The notes: generated by a model from the letters alone, not told the origin. DNA of 64,000 nucleotides from Phycomyces blakesleeanus NRRL 1555(-) (GCF_001638985.1 NW_017265135.1:2037223-2101222), one strand, 5' to 3'; shown: positions 11,018 through 23,265, counted from the first letter of the stretch. A program made the numbers and translations.

Positions 11018-12983
11018 ATGGCACCAACCCAGTGTTCCGATCGAGACTACCTCTTGAGCCTACGCTCCGTTCGTGAACGCTGCTTCAAGGTTCAGGAAGC
11101 AGCAGTCAAACAAAGGCTACATCATTTCGATGTCGACCAATCCAAGTTAGAAGATGTGATCCACTTTGTCATATCCCTCATCAAGCGAGACTTCCCAAAC
11201 CCCTCACACATCCCACCTCACGGACGCTGGCGTCACTTTGATGTCGGAGGACGTCCTCGGATCCAAACACTCATCAATTCATGGGCTAGTCTCGGCGAAC
11301 CCCCAATCGAACAGACCAGACGGGTTCTGGACTTGTTCGTTGTTTCCTGTCTTTTGGATTTCGAGGCCTGTCCTACTTGGTCCTACAGAGAAAGAACGAC
11401 TGGTCGAGTGCACAAAAGAACCGAAGGCTTGGCTGTGGCTGTGTTGGATCTGTTTATGGCAGGTGGATTTTCGAGTGATCTTAGCAAGCCTCACAGAGTT
11501 GACTGTAAGAAGAAAAAGAAGAAGAAGAAAAAAAAACTTAAAACTTTTTAAGCATTTTGGGGGGTTTTTTCTTATATATATCTATATCAAACTCACTAAT
11601 GATGTTATTCATTTTTCCTTTCTTATAATTTAATTACATGTATATCTATATATGCCTGTAGCTGAGGGCCTTATCAATCTCACATTACCTACCCTTTTGC
11701 AAGCTTTCCAAGTCGAGAGCCAAAATTATCTGGCGGGTATTGAAGACAGACTTTGTCTCCTGAACCACCTAGGACATGTGTTGCAAAGAAATAAAGATTA
11801 TTTTGGAAGCGGAACTGTACCACGTCCAGGCAACCTCATGGGTATGTCAATAAGATTTTCCTAAACCAAGATGTGTACTACCTAGATTGTAGGACTGTGT
11901 TGCCTACAATTCACACGCAACATCTTGGGTTTCTCTTTATATATATATATGTGTGTGTGTATGTGTGTGCTTATATTTATATTTATATTTATGGTCGTAT
12001 ATTATTGGTTTTAGATTATCTTCTCGAACACCCCACAACAATTAAGACCAAAAAGGGACCTCTCATCCACCTCGAAACAATTTGGCCAGTTGTCCAGGAA
12101 ATGGGCGAGTTCTGGGCAGCAGAGGACAATGGTAAAGGCGGCACTCTAGGTCTTGGAGATGTCTGGCCATGCAGTGCAATCAAGACGAGTTCAAATCCAC
12201 AATCGACCGACCATATGGTGTCCTTTCACAGACTGTCTCAGTGGCTAGTCTATTCGCTTATCGAGCCGATGCAGAAACTACTTGGAGCAACTATCGAAGG
12301 CACAGATCTCCTGACACCTTTACCAGATTATTGTAATGGTAAGAGATTAATAAATATATATATATATATATATAGGATAAAAATTGACATTTATCTATGT
12401 TCCTTAAACTTTTCTTATATTCTTCTTATTAGGCGGTCTATTGATTGACACGGGATTTATAAGTCTAAAGAAAGCAGACTACGAACGTGGTATTACAAAC
12501 TACCGAATAAATTCTCTTCTTCCTGGCCAGCCCAAGATTGAAGTGACGCCAATGTTCGATATGTGTGATCCTGTAGTTGTCGAATGGCGGGCACTGACGA
12601 CAGCTTATTTGGATTTGGTGGCAGAACGCGTGCGTGACACACTGAGGCTAAGTAGAAAATCACTGTCGCTGGGCCAGTTAATCGAAGGCGGTACATGGAG
12701 TGTAAGTTATCATTATCATTATCATTATCGATATCTATCTATCTATCTATATATCTTTGTACATACAGTACTAATTCTCTTTCTTCTTCTTTTGCATTAT
12801 TTATTGAATCAGGCTGGACGCGAACTTGCCGAAATATCTCGACCAAATACCCACGAGCCACCTATTGTTGTAAAGGTAATTTTTTTTTTGGTATATGTAG
12901 TTTTCGATAAATACCAAGACTTTTGACTAACCCAAGGCAATTCTTGTTGGTTTTGTTAGATGGAATTTCGTGTTATTTTCTGA
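11018..12983 (+). CDS. URC4: URC4/Urg3-type DUF1688 protein (uracil catabolism)
   Basis: The family acts in the fungal URC pathway of uracil breakdown (Lachancea URC4, fission yeast urg3); the exact reaction is not settled. Exons 11018-11504, 11662-11841, 12015-12338, 12433-12701, 12813-12875 and a short last exon 12960-12983 give 448 aa. Seen in order: SVRERCFKVQEAA at the N-terminus, GRWRHFDVGG, the strongly conserved WSYRERTTG...EGLAVAVLDLFMAGGFSSD block at about 130-155, EGLINLTLPTLLQAF, and the C-terminal ...HEPPIVVK. The five upstream junctions are well supported by phase and family pattern. The terminal exon is uncertain: family members commonly end in a DGTVF-like tail, and here the spliced end reads MEFRVIF, with an alternative acceptor near 13289. 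A polyA-like AATAAA is near 13317. Confidence 0.88.
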
Positions 12984-13138
12984 TTCAACTACTTTATCCT
13001 AATATTTTTTTTTATTATTATTATCGTTATTATTTATATTATTTATATTATTATATTTATTATTTTTTTCTTAAATACACACTACACCCACACTACACCC
13101 ACCTACCTACCTAACCAACCAACCAACCAACCAACCCA

Positions 13139-13142
<4 letters not shown>

Positions 13143-13174
<32 letters not shown>
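13143..13174. repeat. (AT)n dinucleotide microsatellite
   Basis: About 16 uninterrupted AT units downstream of URC4. Confidence 0.9.
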
Positions 13175-13176
<2 letters not shown>

Positions 13177-14090
13177 GTGTGTATATACTCACATATAATA
13201 CGCCTTTTTTCTCTCTATATTTCTCTTTATCCTTTTGTCGTCATATAGAATTTGAATCCAATGAAGCATAATTCTTTTTTGTCCCACAGACACTGAAGAT
13301 CTACACCATCTTGGACAATAAATATATATGTATCTTGTACAATTGTGGAGAAGAAGAAGAAAAAATATTATAATATTTATTTACGTTGATATGCAAAATA
13401 CGCTACACAAATGATTTTCTCGACATGTATGATATATGTATGACCATTAAGCGTGGGATATACATAATACCAGAAGAAGAAGAAGAAGAAGGATATAAAA
13501 TGGGAATAAAGAACAACGTATTTCCGGGCTTATTGACTAGCGAAATCAAAATCCGAAAATCGAAATCAACAACAACAGTAACAGCAACAGCAAAAAAAAA
13601 ACAAACGAACCAAAAATGCCTTTATAATTTTTTTAAGCTTTTTTTTGGATGAGTCTTTAGATTACTTCAATGTTACAAAAAAAAGTATAATTGAATCCAA
13701 TTATTGTAATTAAATAAAAAAAAATATATATTTACAAGCTAATGAACCTTAAAAAAAAGAATACCACAAGAGAGGCACAAAAGCTTGTATCGCACAAGAC
13801 CTAAGCTGTAACCATAGTAATACATATCTACATATCTACATAAATATCTACAATCGATCCTCTTGTCAAACCTAGGCATTAATATTCATATTCATATTCA
13901 TATATGACTCTGGTGAGAATCAAGCCTTCTGATGGAAGTCAGGCTTGTTACAATCTCCCCCTTTTTAGTAGTGTGTTGTATCTAAAGACAAAAACAATAA
14001 ATGTTCTTATGATCGGTATCAATTCTACACAATCAAGATAAGTCTAGAGAATTAATGATTGGTATATTTGATACTAGTGTTAATTTCAAT

Positions 14091-14150
14091 GTTAATGTTA
14101 ATGTTAATGTTAATGCTAATGCTAATGCTAATGCTAATGCTAATGCTAAT
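14091..14150. repeat. Hexanucleotide array (GTTAAT)n then (GCTAAT)n
   Basis: Four GTTAAT units are followed by about six GCTAAT units, differing by one base that changed in a block. Open frames reading through it on the minus strand are Ile/Ser/Asn repeats and not genes. Confidence 0.9.
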
Positions 14151-15010
14151 TTCGGTATCGATTGTGATATCAATTGTATAGACTACTAATGGATATTCGA
14201 CACATTGGCTATTTAAACATTTGTGCATCTGGTTATATGCCTTGAAAATTGGCAAGTTAATATCTGAAAGGGAACTGGACAATTAGACGATATCAGATCA
14301 TAATTTATTTGATTTGATCTGATTTGATTTGATTTGATTTTGCCAGAAATACAAACTATATATAGTATGTATTTCTATATTAATATATCTGATATACATA
14401 ATTTGCCTATATTTTAGTAGTTGGCAATACAATAAACGATCAATTACTGCTAAATATACCATAAACTTTTGACATTCTATTCTATTGTATTCTCCCTTGC
14501 TTACCTTACTTTACCTTCCCTCTCTTCCTTGCCTGTTTCTTTGCTTACTGTATTCCATTTTAAGAACCTATACATATCAAGTAAGACTTGATAGATTATA
14601 TGCGCTGATGTCTTGTCTTTCTGATTCTTTTTTAGCTATTCATTTATTTTGTATAACCTGGTGAATGGAGGAGGAGGAGGGGATCTTTATTTTATTTTTT
14701 GAGTCAACAAAAAAGAAAAAAAAGAAAAAAAAAAGAATCGATCATTAAAGATAACAGCTGTTAAATGTGCATATTGAATGGAAAAATTTTTAAAAAAAAG
14801 AAAATATATGAAAATGAATACATTGGGCATGTAGGAAAAAAAAATAGAGAGAGAGAGATCGAGCGAAAGAGATGGGTGTAAAGGAAGAACTAAGGTGAGA
14901 GCATGTTGACAATCAAAGAAGAGAAAGGGAAAGTACATAAACAATAAAAATAAAAAGAAAAGGTAGATGGAGAATTTTACAAGGAGTCCTATATTGATTT
15001 TTCTTTTTAA

Positions 15011-16644
15011 TCAATGAAAAGGTTGGAAAGAATCCACATAGGCTTTAACTTCATATTCGGTCATAGGAACCTTCTTCAATACGTCACATCTCGCCTTCTC
15101 TTTCATCTCCTTGCACAAAAGATCAAGATTAAAGTCTGGGCACTCAATAAGCTCGTTGTGAATCTCGCCTCTTGGTTTGCCAGACCTGTTGGCTTCTCCA
15201 ATCTTATGAGCTAGGTAGGTCCTCTTATCTTCTACCTTGAGTTCCTGGTACTCGGGTGTGATGATATATTTGTCTACCAGGGCATTGTAATCAGCAGAGC
15301 TATATTCAGGAGCAGGGTGGGGTGCAGGTGCTGTGAAACCAAATAAGTCTGACTCTGGGCCAAAAAGATCCTTGAGCGAGTCTTCATAAATCCAATTGTC
15401 ATCAACCGGTTCTCGGTAGGTCGAGAACAGATCGCCCTTTCCGTGAAGAAGCTCACTGAGCGTAGAATCAACCGCCTGGTTGTTGGGCAGCGAAAGGAAA
15501 TCAAAGTCTTGGAAGGGCTGGATGTTGTTAAACCTAATCTCGGTAGACGCCAAGGGAAACGTGACCGGGGTGTTTGTTGAACTGGATATGTCCTCTTCAT
15601 CCTGATTGTGTTGTGACTGCGGAGAATAACTGTCGCTGCTACTACTATTCATGCAATCCTCAGCGCTACTCTCGCTGTAGCTGATTGGATAAATCTCCGA
15701 TTTAGGTTTCGTCTCCGAAGTCATGCTTGTGTTGGTACTAATATTAGTAGTACTAGTAGTACTGGTAGTACTGGTATTTTCGTTTTGCTGCGCATCTTTC
15801 AGTGCAAGGTTTTCCTGTTCGAGTTGTCTGAGTTGTTCCTTGAGAATCAGATTTTCTTTTGCCAATTGGATGTCCTTGCTATTGTAGGCCTCTTCTAATT
15901 CCCGGATCTTCAAAAGCAATTCATTCACCCGCTGCTCTTTGCGCTCTCTAAAAGCTCTCTGGGCTGCTCGGTTCTGTGCCTTTCGTTTTTGTTTTGGGTC
16001 TAAATCATCCTATGACAACCAAAGTTAAGTCACAGAATACGGTTACACATGGACATACGAACGAACGAATGAACAAAAGAACAAAAAGAGAACAAAAAGA
16101 GAAACTTATGTATACACAAGCACACACTTGAAAAAAAAAGGAAGGCTTACTTTAACCATAGTTTCATCAAGTGGTTTACGTCCAGGTCGTTTGGCGGCAG
16201 AGTTAGACAACTCGTCTGCTAAGATAAGAAGAATTGCATGAGCCAAAGAAAGAAAGAAAGAAAGAAAGAAAAAGACAATTCCAAATATATATTGTCAAGT
16301 GTGGCCTCTTACCTTGGTCAGTTGTATCAAATACTCGCTTTGACAAACCAGCTACATAGTAATCAAGAGATGTATGAATACATACAGTTAATATATAGTA
16401 AAGAAAACGATCAAGAATCATAAAAGAAACAATCTTTACCTTTGTTAGAACCAGACAAGGTATCAGATTCTTCTTTATCTTTATCAGATTCAGTTGCTAG
16501 AGTGCTTTGGGCAGCTGAGAATCCATTATCATTAATTTTCTGCTGGGTTCTATTGTGGCTGACAATTGCATCATTCAAAAGGTCCAAGGCACCATCATTA
16601 AGATTCCAGGAGGTCTGTACGTTTAGTGTGTTTTCGTTCTGCAT
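15011..16644 (-). CDS. YAP1: Yap1/Pap1-like bZIP transcription factor (oxidative stress regulator)
   Basis: Exons 16440-16644, 16313-16351, 16151-16218 and 15011-16009 give 436 aa. The bZIP starts at residue 105: DDLDPKQKRKAQNRAAQRAF then RERKEQ. This basic region has the NxxAQxxFR signature of the fungal AP-1 (Yap/Pap1) class, followed by a leucine zipper to about residue 170. The middle is Ser/Thr/Asn rich. The C-terminus has a cysteine-rich domain with Cys at about 395, 404 and 413 (ECPDFN, LLCKEM, ARCDVL) embedded in a Leu-rich segment that fits the redox-masked nuclear export signal of Yap1; a further Cys (EDCMN) lies midway. By family knowledge, oxidation of these cysteines hides the export signal and the factor accumulates in the nucleus. 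The intron between exons 2 and 3 carries a GAAA tandem repeat. Divergent from the PRELI gene. Confidence 0.9.
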
Positions 16645-17956
16645 TTGTTGATACGGAAAGTAAAGAGAGTAGTGTGCTTATATATAGATATTTAAAAAAA
16701 AAGCTATAGAATTGTCATTAGTAAAAGAGAAAGATAAAAAATAGCTCTTCATTAGTCAGGAATCTTGTGAGGGTTTTATTTAACAACCAGCTTCTATACT
16801 GCTGTAATTTATATGCTTACAACTTAATCAAAGCTTTGAAACCTCCTTTTTTTTCCTTTTCCTTTTCCCTTTTTTTTTTCGCCTTTTCACTAAGAAAGGA
16901 GGAGGTTGGATGACAAATGGATTGCTGGTCTACTTGTATGTCTGCACATGGCAGTCACACGAGGGAATTAGTATTTTTCCCAAAACGGGGTTGGATTAAC
17001 TATATTTTTGGGAGTCTTTGTTACTCTTTACTATGGGTGCGTGTATATATCCACAACAGGTCAACAGACGTTCTGAATAAGTTCAATTTCATTCACTTGT
17101 AAGAATACAAGGGTATAGGCTTCTTAATGATGACTTGGTATTACTAATATATTTTGTATCAATGTTTATATATATATATATTCAATATGTTCAAGATATA
17201 GTATAATTCCTATAATTCATATAGTAAAACTAGCTATATCATTATAATCATTTATAAGATATGAAAAATGATTTATTTTTTGAGATCCAAAAAAAAAAGA
17301 ACAAAAAATGAGAGCATAAAAATTATAAATCAGTGTGATAAACAGCTAGTTTATTTATCTTTCTCTCTAAAATATCCCTGTGTATTCATATGGTTCAAAT
17401 ATTTTTGAAACAAAAAATCGTAACTATTTAAGAGTAAAGATATATATATATTTATCATGGATCAGCAAAATCTATAATCTATAATCTTATTTTATTTTAT
17501 AAGCATTTTAACATTTTAGCATTTCACAAGTCTTATAAAAAAATACGGCGTTTTAATTGGCATTTTTTTTTTGTTTTTTCACATTTGAACCCTGCCAAAA
17601 AACAGTACTATATATTATTATTTTTTTATATTATTGGGTGGAGTGATTTTTTTTATACATATATTTTATAATATAATTTTTCATTACATACATTTATATA
17701 CATAAATTTAAATATATATATATATATATTTCAGTTTTTTTTATTTATTATTTTTTTCTATTTTTCCTTTTGTATCATTCTTTTACATATACAATATATA
17801 CAATATATAAATATATTATATATAATATAGTTTCCCCTGCCAACATTGGTAAATTTATAAGCAGGAAAATAAAATCATATATTAACTTATTCCTCAATAA
17901 CCCTTGTTAACAAAGCCTTTATTTCACAGAACAATAACTATTAATTTACGACAACA
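16645..17956. promoter_or_regulatory. 1.3-kb divergent promoter region, bZIP gene / PRELI gene
   Basis: Very AT-rich, no coding feature seen. It holds several AT microsatellites (17167-17181, 17710-17730) and long T/A runs. Both genes must start transcription from here. Confidence 0.5.
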
Positions 17957-18992
17957 ATGGTCAAATTCTATCAGCATGTCTTCAACTACGAGTAAGCCAT
18001 AATTCATTAGCATGCCTTTGTAATCCTTGCTGAGCTCATCAGACAGTAATAATGACTAACGAATAATTAGGTACCCATGGCAGAACGTCACCTTTGCATT
18101 CTGGTTACGCTATCCAAACCCATTCGCATCTCATGGTAAATTACTTTATTCTTTTGTTCATTTCAAGAAAGATACCTCGACTAAAACCAGTCATTAATTT
18201 ATTGATTTGCTTAGTATTGGCTGTCGATGTCTTGGATAGACACGTTGATGAACGCGGGGTACTAAAGACCACCAGACTTGTACTGAAGAAAGGAAAGGTT
18301 CCCAAATGGTTCCCAGAAAGTGTAAGTAAAAAGAATACTATTCATTAACCCAACGTATAATGTAATATAATATCATGGCATTTTCTTTTTATTGCTATCA
18401 AGTAAATTAAAAACTAAAATATTTCAAAAAATGTATGTAGTTTATGAAGAATTCGGAAGCCTTTATTATTGAAGAATCCGAAGTCAACCCAAAGACAAAG
18501 ACCATGGTAACCCGCACAAAGAACCTAAACCACGTTCGTATCATGCAAGTCGAAGAGACCCAGACATTTACACAGCACGGCCAGAACCCGGAGTGGACAT
18601 CCTGCAAGACCGAAGCTCGTATCATTTCTCGTTTTGGATGGGGAATGACCAGCAGAATCGAAGGCTTTGGACAGACAAACTTTGCTGCCAACGCCATCAA
18701 GGTAATGATAAATAACGAGAACGGACATCTATAGATACCAAAAGATCGGCCATTTTTTACCCGGATTTTTTCTTCTCTATTCTTTTATTATTACTTGTAG
18801 TATATTATTTTTAATATTTCACGGTTTACAATTTTGACTCATCCGGATCACCGCGCAAAATGATAACCGAAAAATAACACACGTACATTATCTTTATCTA
18901 TACTATAGGCCAGGAAAGGTATGGGGCATATTCTCCAGATAATTCGCGACAAGCAAACGGCCGGAAGACAAGCATTAGGACATCAGTCCTAA
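17957..18992 (+). CDS. PRELI/MSF1 (Ups-family) intramitochondrial phospholipid transfer protein
   Basis: Exons 17957-17991, 18071-18135, 18215-18321, 18441-18701 and 18909-18992 give 183 aa, the usual size for Ups1/Ups2/PRELI. These proteins act in the intermembrane space, bound to Mdm35/TRIAP1, and carry phosphatidic acid or phosphatidylserine between the mitochondrial membranes. Seen: N-terminal VKFYQHVFNYEYPW, then FAFWLRYPNPFASHVLAVDV, GVLKTTRLVLKKGKVPKWF and a C-terminal amphipathic helix (FAANAIKARKGMGHI). These match the PRELI domain from end to end, with no additional domain. Sequence alone does not tell whether it is the Ups1 or the Ups2 orthologue. The 35-nt first exon is supported because its 11 codons complete the conserved start of the domain. 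Confidence 0.93.
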
Positions 18993-19319
18993 GACCACCC
19001 CCCCCCAAAGAAGAAGAAGAAGAAGAAGAAGAAAAATATCAGTTCGATTCGATTCAATTCAATTCGATTCAATTCGATTCAATTCAATTCAACACAACGG
19101 ATCCCGAATTCAAACCTGAACCTCCTCCGGACTCAAGAATTCAGCCCTTTTTTCCTCTTCTCTCCATCATAATCACCATCATCATCATTTCTTTTCCTGT
19201 TCTCACAACTTACACCTTACAGCTCACATTTATACTTTAAACCCAATTCACTCACAAATCACTATCCCGTTCTCGCTCTCGTTCTCGTTCCCGTTCCCGT
19301 TCCCGCTTACAAAACTCAA

Positions 19320-19350
<31 letters not shown>

Positions 19351-19765
19351 TTAACACATTAACATATACTTTTCTCCCTCTCTCTTTCTCTCTCTCTCTC
19401 TTTCATAAAGAAGAAAAAAAAAGAAGAAGAAGAAGAAAAGAAAAAGGTAAACGTGTTATCAAATCTTGCCACCCTGTCAAATCCTGTCACCCTGTAGTCC
19501 TAGTAGCCCTGCGACCCTTATTTTTCTCTATTACTCTTCTTTTTCTTTATTATTAATTTTTGTCTATAATTCCAAAGAACTGGATACTAGGTTATTATGT
19601 ATATACTGCTATAAAATCTTCAAATTGTGTTTGTCCTTTGTCTACTCTTTTATTTATATATATATATTATATATTATTATCATTTTCCTCAATCACAAAG
19701 ACAAGCAAAATCTCTCGACTTCAGCCATTTACAAACCCCACCCTTCTCTCACACTAACATACAAT

Positions 19766-19801
<36 letters not shown>

Positions 19802-20805
19802 AAGTAAACATTTTTATAATAATCAATATTTTTGAAACAGAAATCAGATCATCTTGTTTCTCGGAAATTCTAATCCTTGACAGTCACAGATTTTTTTTTA
19901 TCTTTGAAGGTCTTGAGATTTCACTTTTACTGCCCATAAATAGAATTCACAATAATTTATATAAAAGTATGTATAAATGTGTATGATTTGTGTGAAACTT
20001 GAATTTCAAATGCACTCTTAAAAAAAGTGATTCTTTTGGAATTGTTTTTTTTTGTTGTTGTTGTGAGAACCTGAGACAAGGGCGTATTTGTAAAAGATCT
20101 TCTCCTGTGTTTCGATACATAATATCGTAAGTTCTATAGATATAGATATTAAGTATTTAGAGTGTTATCTAAGCTGTAAAGCAATCTTGATTAACCCATA
20201 TCTTCTTGATGACTTTTAATCGACAACAGATGCCTTTTAGGGCACAAAACAAGTATATTAGAAATATATCTAACTATCTATCTATCTATGTCCAATAACA
20301 ATAATAATAACGATAATAAAGCAATTTTGACTACAAGCCTATTTTTACATACAAACACATTTATAAATCATTGTGTTTAATGCTTTCTTCTTCTTTATAC
20401 ATAATTTATCACCAAGAATAATGGCTTCACTTAACAGGATAATTTGACTCTTTAGCTGTAATTATCTTGTTCTTTTGTCAATTAGCTTAATGGAACTCAA
20501 GACTATAAGTAAAAGACATCATTAAAGAAGCATAAGAAGAAGAAGAAGAAGAAGAATAAGAATAAGAGAGAAAATAATGTGTCCAGAACAGGACAGTTTT
20601 GCACAACCAAGATCAAAACAACACATGACGACAAAAAGTGTAATAAAACCAAAATAGGATTTTTGAGTTCTATATCTTTGCTTTCTTTGCTGTTTGATGT
20701 AAAAACACAATACCCTGGACTTAATAGATATACGGAAGAAGAAGAAGGCCCAAAATTCTCTCTCTTCTTTCTTTCTAAATAACTAAATAAAAACTAGCTC
20801 ATTCA
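18993..20805. other. 1.8-kb spacer / long leader upstream of the 819-aa gene
   Basis: No coding gene seen. The first part is made of short repeats: GAA units (19012-19033), GATTC/AATTC units (19041-19094), TTCTCG/TTCCCG (19270-19305), CA (19325-19350), CT (19376-19401) and AT (19774-19797). A GTAAAC at 19447 after a purine-rich stretch could be a 5'-UTR intron donor, but no partner acceptor is compelling. Confidence 0.5.
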
Positions 20806-23265
20806 ATGGCCCATCTTTATCCTCGCCAGTCTCCTTCTGAAGAAATCTTTGAAGACCAAGGTTTTGAAGATCCTTACTATGAGAATTCGCCTGTAAAAGA
20901 AAGCTATCGGTACTCGCCTCAATACCGCAATAATGCCTCTGGACTTCGTCAATCAACAGTGTTTGAATCACCCCCACTGAGACGTATGTCTATACATAAC
21001 CAACATCTTGCCTACAGACCACCATTTCGCACACAGCCATCTTATTTAGAGGACCCGTTTTATGACTATAATGAACAAGAAAACTACCACCACCAACAGC
21101 AACAACAACAACAACAACAACAGCAGCAGCAGATGTTCGGAGATATCCCTCAACAGTCTTACACGCCGCCCGCACACCAATACTATCCCGGTGATTCATC
21201 AAGATCAAGTAGGCATAGTCCACCACATTATGTCAACCATCAGGAACCACCTCCAAGCTGGCGACCATCGCCTGTTCGTTATTTCTATGACGACAATGAT
21301 GTCGAAGATGATCTGTTTCAACAGCAACAGCAACAGCAACAACAACAACAACAACGCTTCCGACCCCGACAAAGGCAACCACCAGCACAATATCCCGGGC
21401 ATATGAGCCCTGGGTATCTTGTCTCTCCTCTCTCCCCTTCTTACTCTTCACCAACACGCAAACCAAAAAGTCGCCTACCCAGACAAGATTATAATGGGAG
21501 TGATGGTGAATATGCAGAAGACCAGCAGAGACCGACGTTTTATCGAATGGACCCCAGACCGCGTTCTCACCGCAGATCGAGATCCGTGTCTTCGTCCTCA
21601 TCCCTTCCGGTCTTACCAAACCCCCGTTTTGTGGACGAGTATGAAGACCAGCAAAGCTCAGAAGAGGAATACGAAGACGAACAAGAAAAAGTAAGGCATG
21701 AGCCTGACCGTAGGCCAAATTTTCAAAGGAAACCAAAGCCCGAACCTGTCTCACCACAATCAACCAACCGTGCTTCACAGGATTCTCGAAAAGGAAACCA
21801 GCGGAATCTTACACCCATCTTGCGCCGAAGACCAACAGAGGAATCTGTTTCCCAACCTACACCAACAACTATCACGGGAGATGGCGAGCTCAGGAGACAC
21901 TCGATGGTTGATCCAGCCCCTTCTGGCTCAGAACCATCTAGTCCCATGATACTCACCCAACCCCAGATGATGCAAAGACCTGGCTATATTGCAATTGACA
22001 ATGGTGTGAATATGAACATGTCTGCTCCAAACTCTCCCTGGATTCAACCACATTTTAGTATACCACAGCAGGCCTTATTCAGTCCCTCGTTACAGCACAT
22101 GTCGCACAACCAGTTCATAATGCCGCACTTTCAACAGCACCCGCCCCCTCCGCCCCCTCCACCGCCTCCACCTCCACCGCCGCCGCCGACCATAATGCCC
22201 ATGACTATGCCCATGCCCATGCCGATGACAATGTCCATGCCTTGGAATGACTTTTCGGGCCCAATGACATCATATCCAATGCCATTTATGCCCTACACAC
22301 AACACCACATGGGGGCAACATCACAGAATCCACCAATTCCAGTCACCAGTGCGCCGTCAGATCTGGTCGTAAGTGATGCCAAGGACAAGCCTGACAAAGC
22401 AGACAAAGCAGACAAAGCAGACAAAAAGGATACTGAGAAGGCCAAGGACAAAAAGGGAGAGCCAGGCCCAGAAGAAAAGAAGGATGGTTCAACCGGGCCT
22501 CCTAAGCCAATCCTCTCCCGCTCGGTCTCTCTCTCGGGAGTGCCTATCCAACGCCAACGCTCATTCTTTGGGGGTCTATTCGGATCTTCAGGCTCAAGTT
22601 CGGGAAAGCTTAATGACTACGGAAAGGGCCAGTCATTGTGGGATCCTGTGTCAGCCTATGTTCCGATTCAGGATGTGTTGCGGCAAGACAAGAGTGCAGC
22701 CGCGGCTAATTCGATCCAGTCGGCCATAACTTCGAACCAACTGTCCCGAAAGGCATCTCGCGTCTTGTCCCAAAAGGCAAAAGAGCTCGAGAAAAGAGAG
22801 ACGATTTGGTGCTATCGACCAAGAGAAACCAAGTTACAGGAGATGCAGAAAGTGTGGGTGCCCTTTGATCTTCGAAACCAAGTCAAGCTGGATAAGTATA
22901 TGCAACATGTCGCCCCCCCTACCATTCAACCGAACCAAATGTCCATCAAGACCGTGACAGCACCCCTCGAGATCAAGGATTCAAAGTTACCAGGAACTCT
23001 GTTGGTCTTGCCGCATCAAGGAGTAGCCTACCATTACAAGAGCATGATGTCCACAAAGTATCTGGTTCTTGAGATCGTTAGTATTCCATCAAACGGAGAA
23101 GGAAATCAACTTGTTGTTCGTCAGTCTGATATTCCAACAATACCTATTACTGCCACTTCTACCATAAATACGGCTACTTCTACCACTGATAATAATATAC
23201 CGGCCGAGACATCACCACCTGGCTCAAAATCAACCGGAAAGTCTTGGACATCTGTATTCCGATAA
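20806..23265 (+). CDS. Large mostly disordered protein with polyQ and polyP tracts and a possible WWE-like C-terminal module
   Basis: Single exon, 819 aa. I do not recognise an orthologue. Residues 1-600 are low complexity: two Gln tracts (about 95-110 and 170-185), a Pro tract (about 445-462), a Met/Pro repeat (TMPMPMPM), Ser/Arg clusters (RSHRRSRSVSSSSS) and a DKADKADKAD repeat. From about 600 the sequence looks folded: FFGGLFGSSG, LWDPVSAYVPIQDVLRQD, a helical RKASRVLSQKAKEL, then IWCYRPRE...KVWVPFDLRN..KLDKYM at about 666-700, and PGTLLVLPHQGVAYHY...YLVLEIVSI. The W..Y...WVPFD....LD.Y pattern is reminiscent of WWE domains, but this is only a pattern match. Composition suggests a scaffold or condensate-prone regulator; that is inference. 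The start ATG is the first after stops in all frames and a CT-rich leader. Confidence 0.85.
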   Translation: MAHLYPRQSPSEEIFEDQGFEDPYYENSPVKESYRYSPQYRNNASGLRQSTVFESPPLRRMSIHNQHLAYRPPFRTQPSYLEDPFYDYNEQENYHHQQQQQQQQQQQQQMFGDIPQQSYTPPAHQYYPGDSSRSSRHSPPHYVNHQEPPPSWRPSPVRYFYDDNDVEDDLFQQQQQQQQQQQQRFRPRQRQPPAQYPGHMSPGYLVSPLSPSYSSPTRKPKSRLPRQDYNGSDGEYAEDQQRPTFYRMDPRPRSHRRSRSVSSSSSLPVLPNPRFVDEYEDQQSSEEEYEDEQEKVRHEPDRRPNFQRKPKPEPVSPQSTNRASQDSRKGNQRNLTPILRRRPTEESVSQPTPTTITGDGELRRHSMVDPAPSGSEPSSPMILTQPQMMQRPGYIAIDNGVNMNMSAPNSPWIQPHFSIPQQALFSPSLQHMSHNQFIMPHFQQHPPPPPPPPPPPPPPPPTIMPMTMPMPMPMTMSMPWNDFSGPMTSYPMPFMPYTQHHMGATSQNPPIPVTSAPSDLVVSDAKDKPDKADKADKADKKDTEKAKDKKGEPGPEEKKDGSTGPPKPILSRSVSLSGVPIQRQRSFFGGLFGSSGSSSGKLNDYGKGQSLWDPVSAYVPIQDVLRQDKSAAAANSIQSAITSNQLSRKASRVLSQKAKELEKRETIWCYRPRETKLQEMQKVWVPFDLRNQVKLDKYMQHVAPPTIQPNQMSIKTVTAPLEIKDSKLPGTLLVLPHQGVAYHYKSMMSTKYLVLEIVSIPSNGEGNQLVVRQSDIPTIPITATSTINTATSTTDNNIPAETSPPGSKSTGKSWTSVFR

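Larger units (their letters stand above)
12984..15010. other. 2-kb convergent spacer, URC4 to bZIP gene
   Basis: No gene supported. It contains a long AT dinucleotide run (13143-13174), CAAC repeats near 13110-13135, a hexamer array (14091-14150) and a 6-bp-stem hairpin near 13921-13947. The frame at 13386-13652 is low-complexity Lys/Thr coding without recognisable domain. Confidence 0.55.

Noticed and set aside
14052..14282. Minus-strand frame with Ile-Ser/Asn repeats
   Set aside because: Produced by the hexamer array; no start context or domain.
19041..19094. B-box-like GTTCGATTC suggesting a tRNA
   Set aside because: It belongs to a GATTC/AATTC tandem repeat; no cloverleaf or A-box at the right distance.
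21233..21778. 181-aa minus frame
   Set aside because: Antisense to the 819-aa gene, whose codon structure and low-complexity tracts are clearly on the plus strand.
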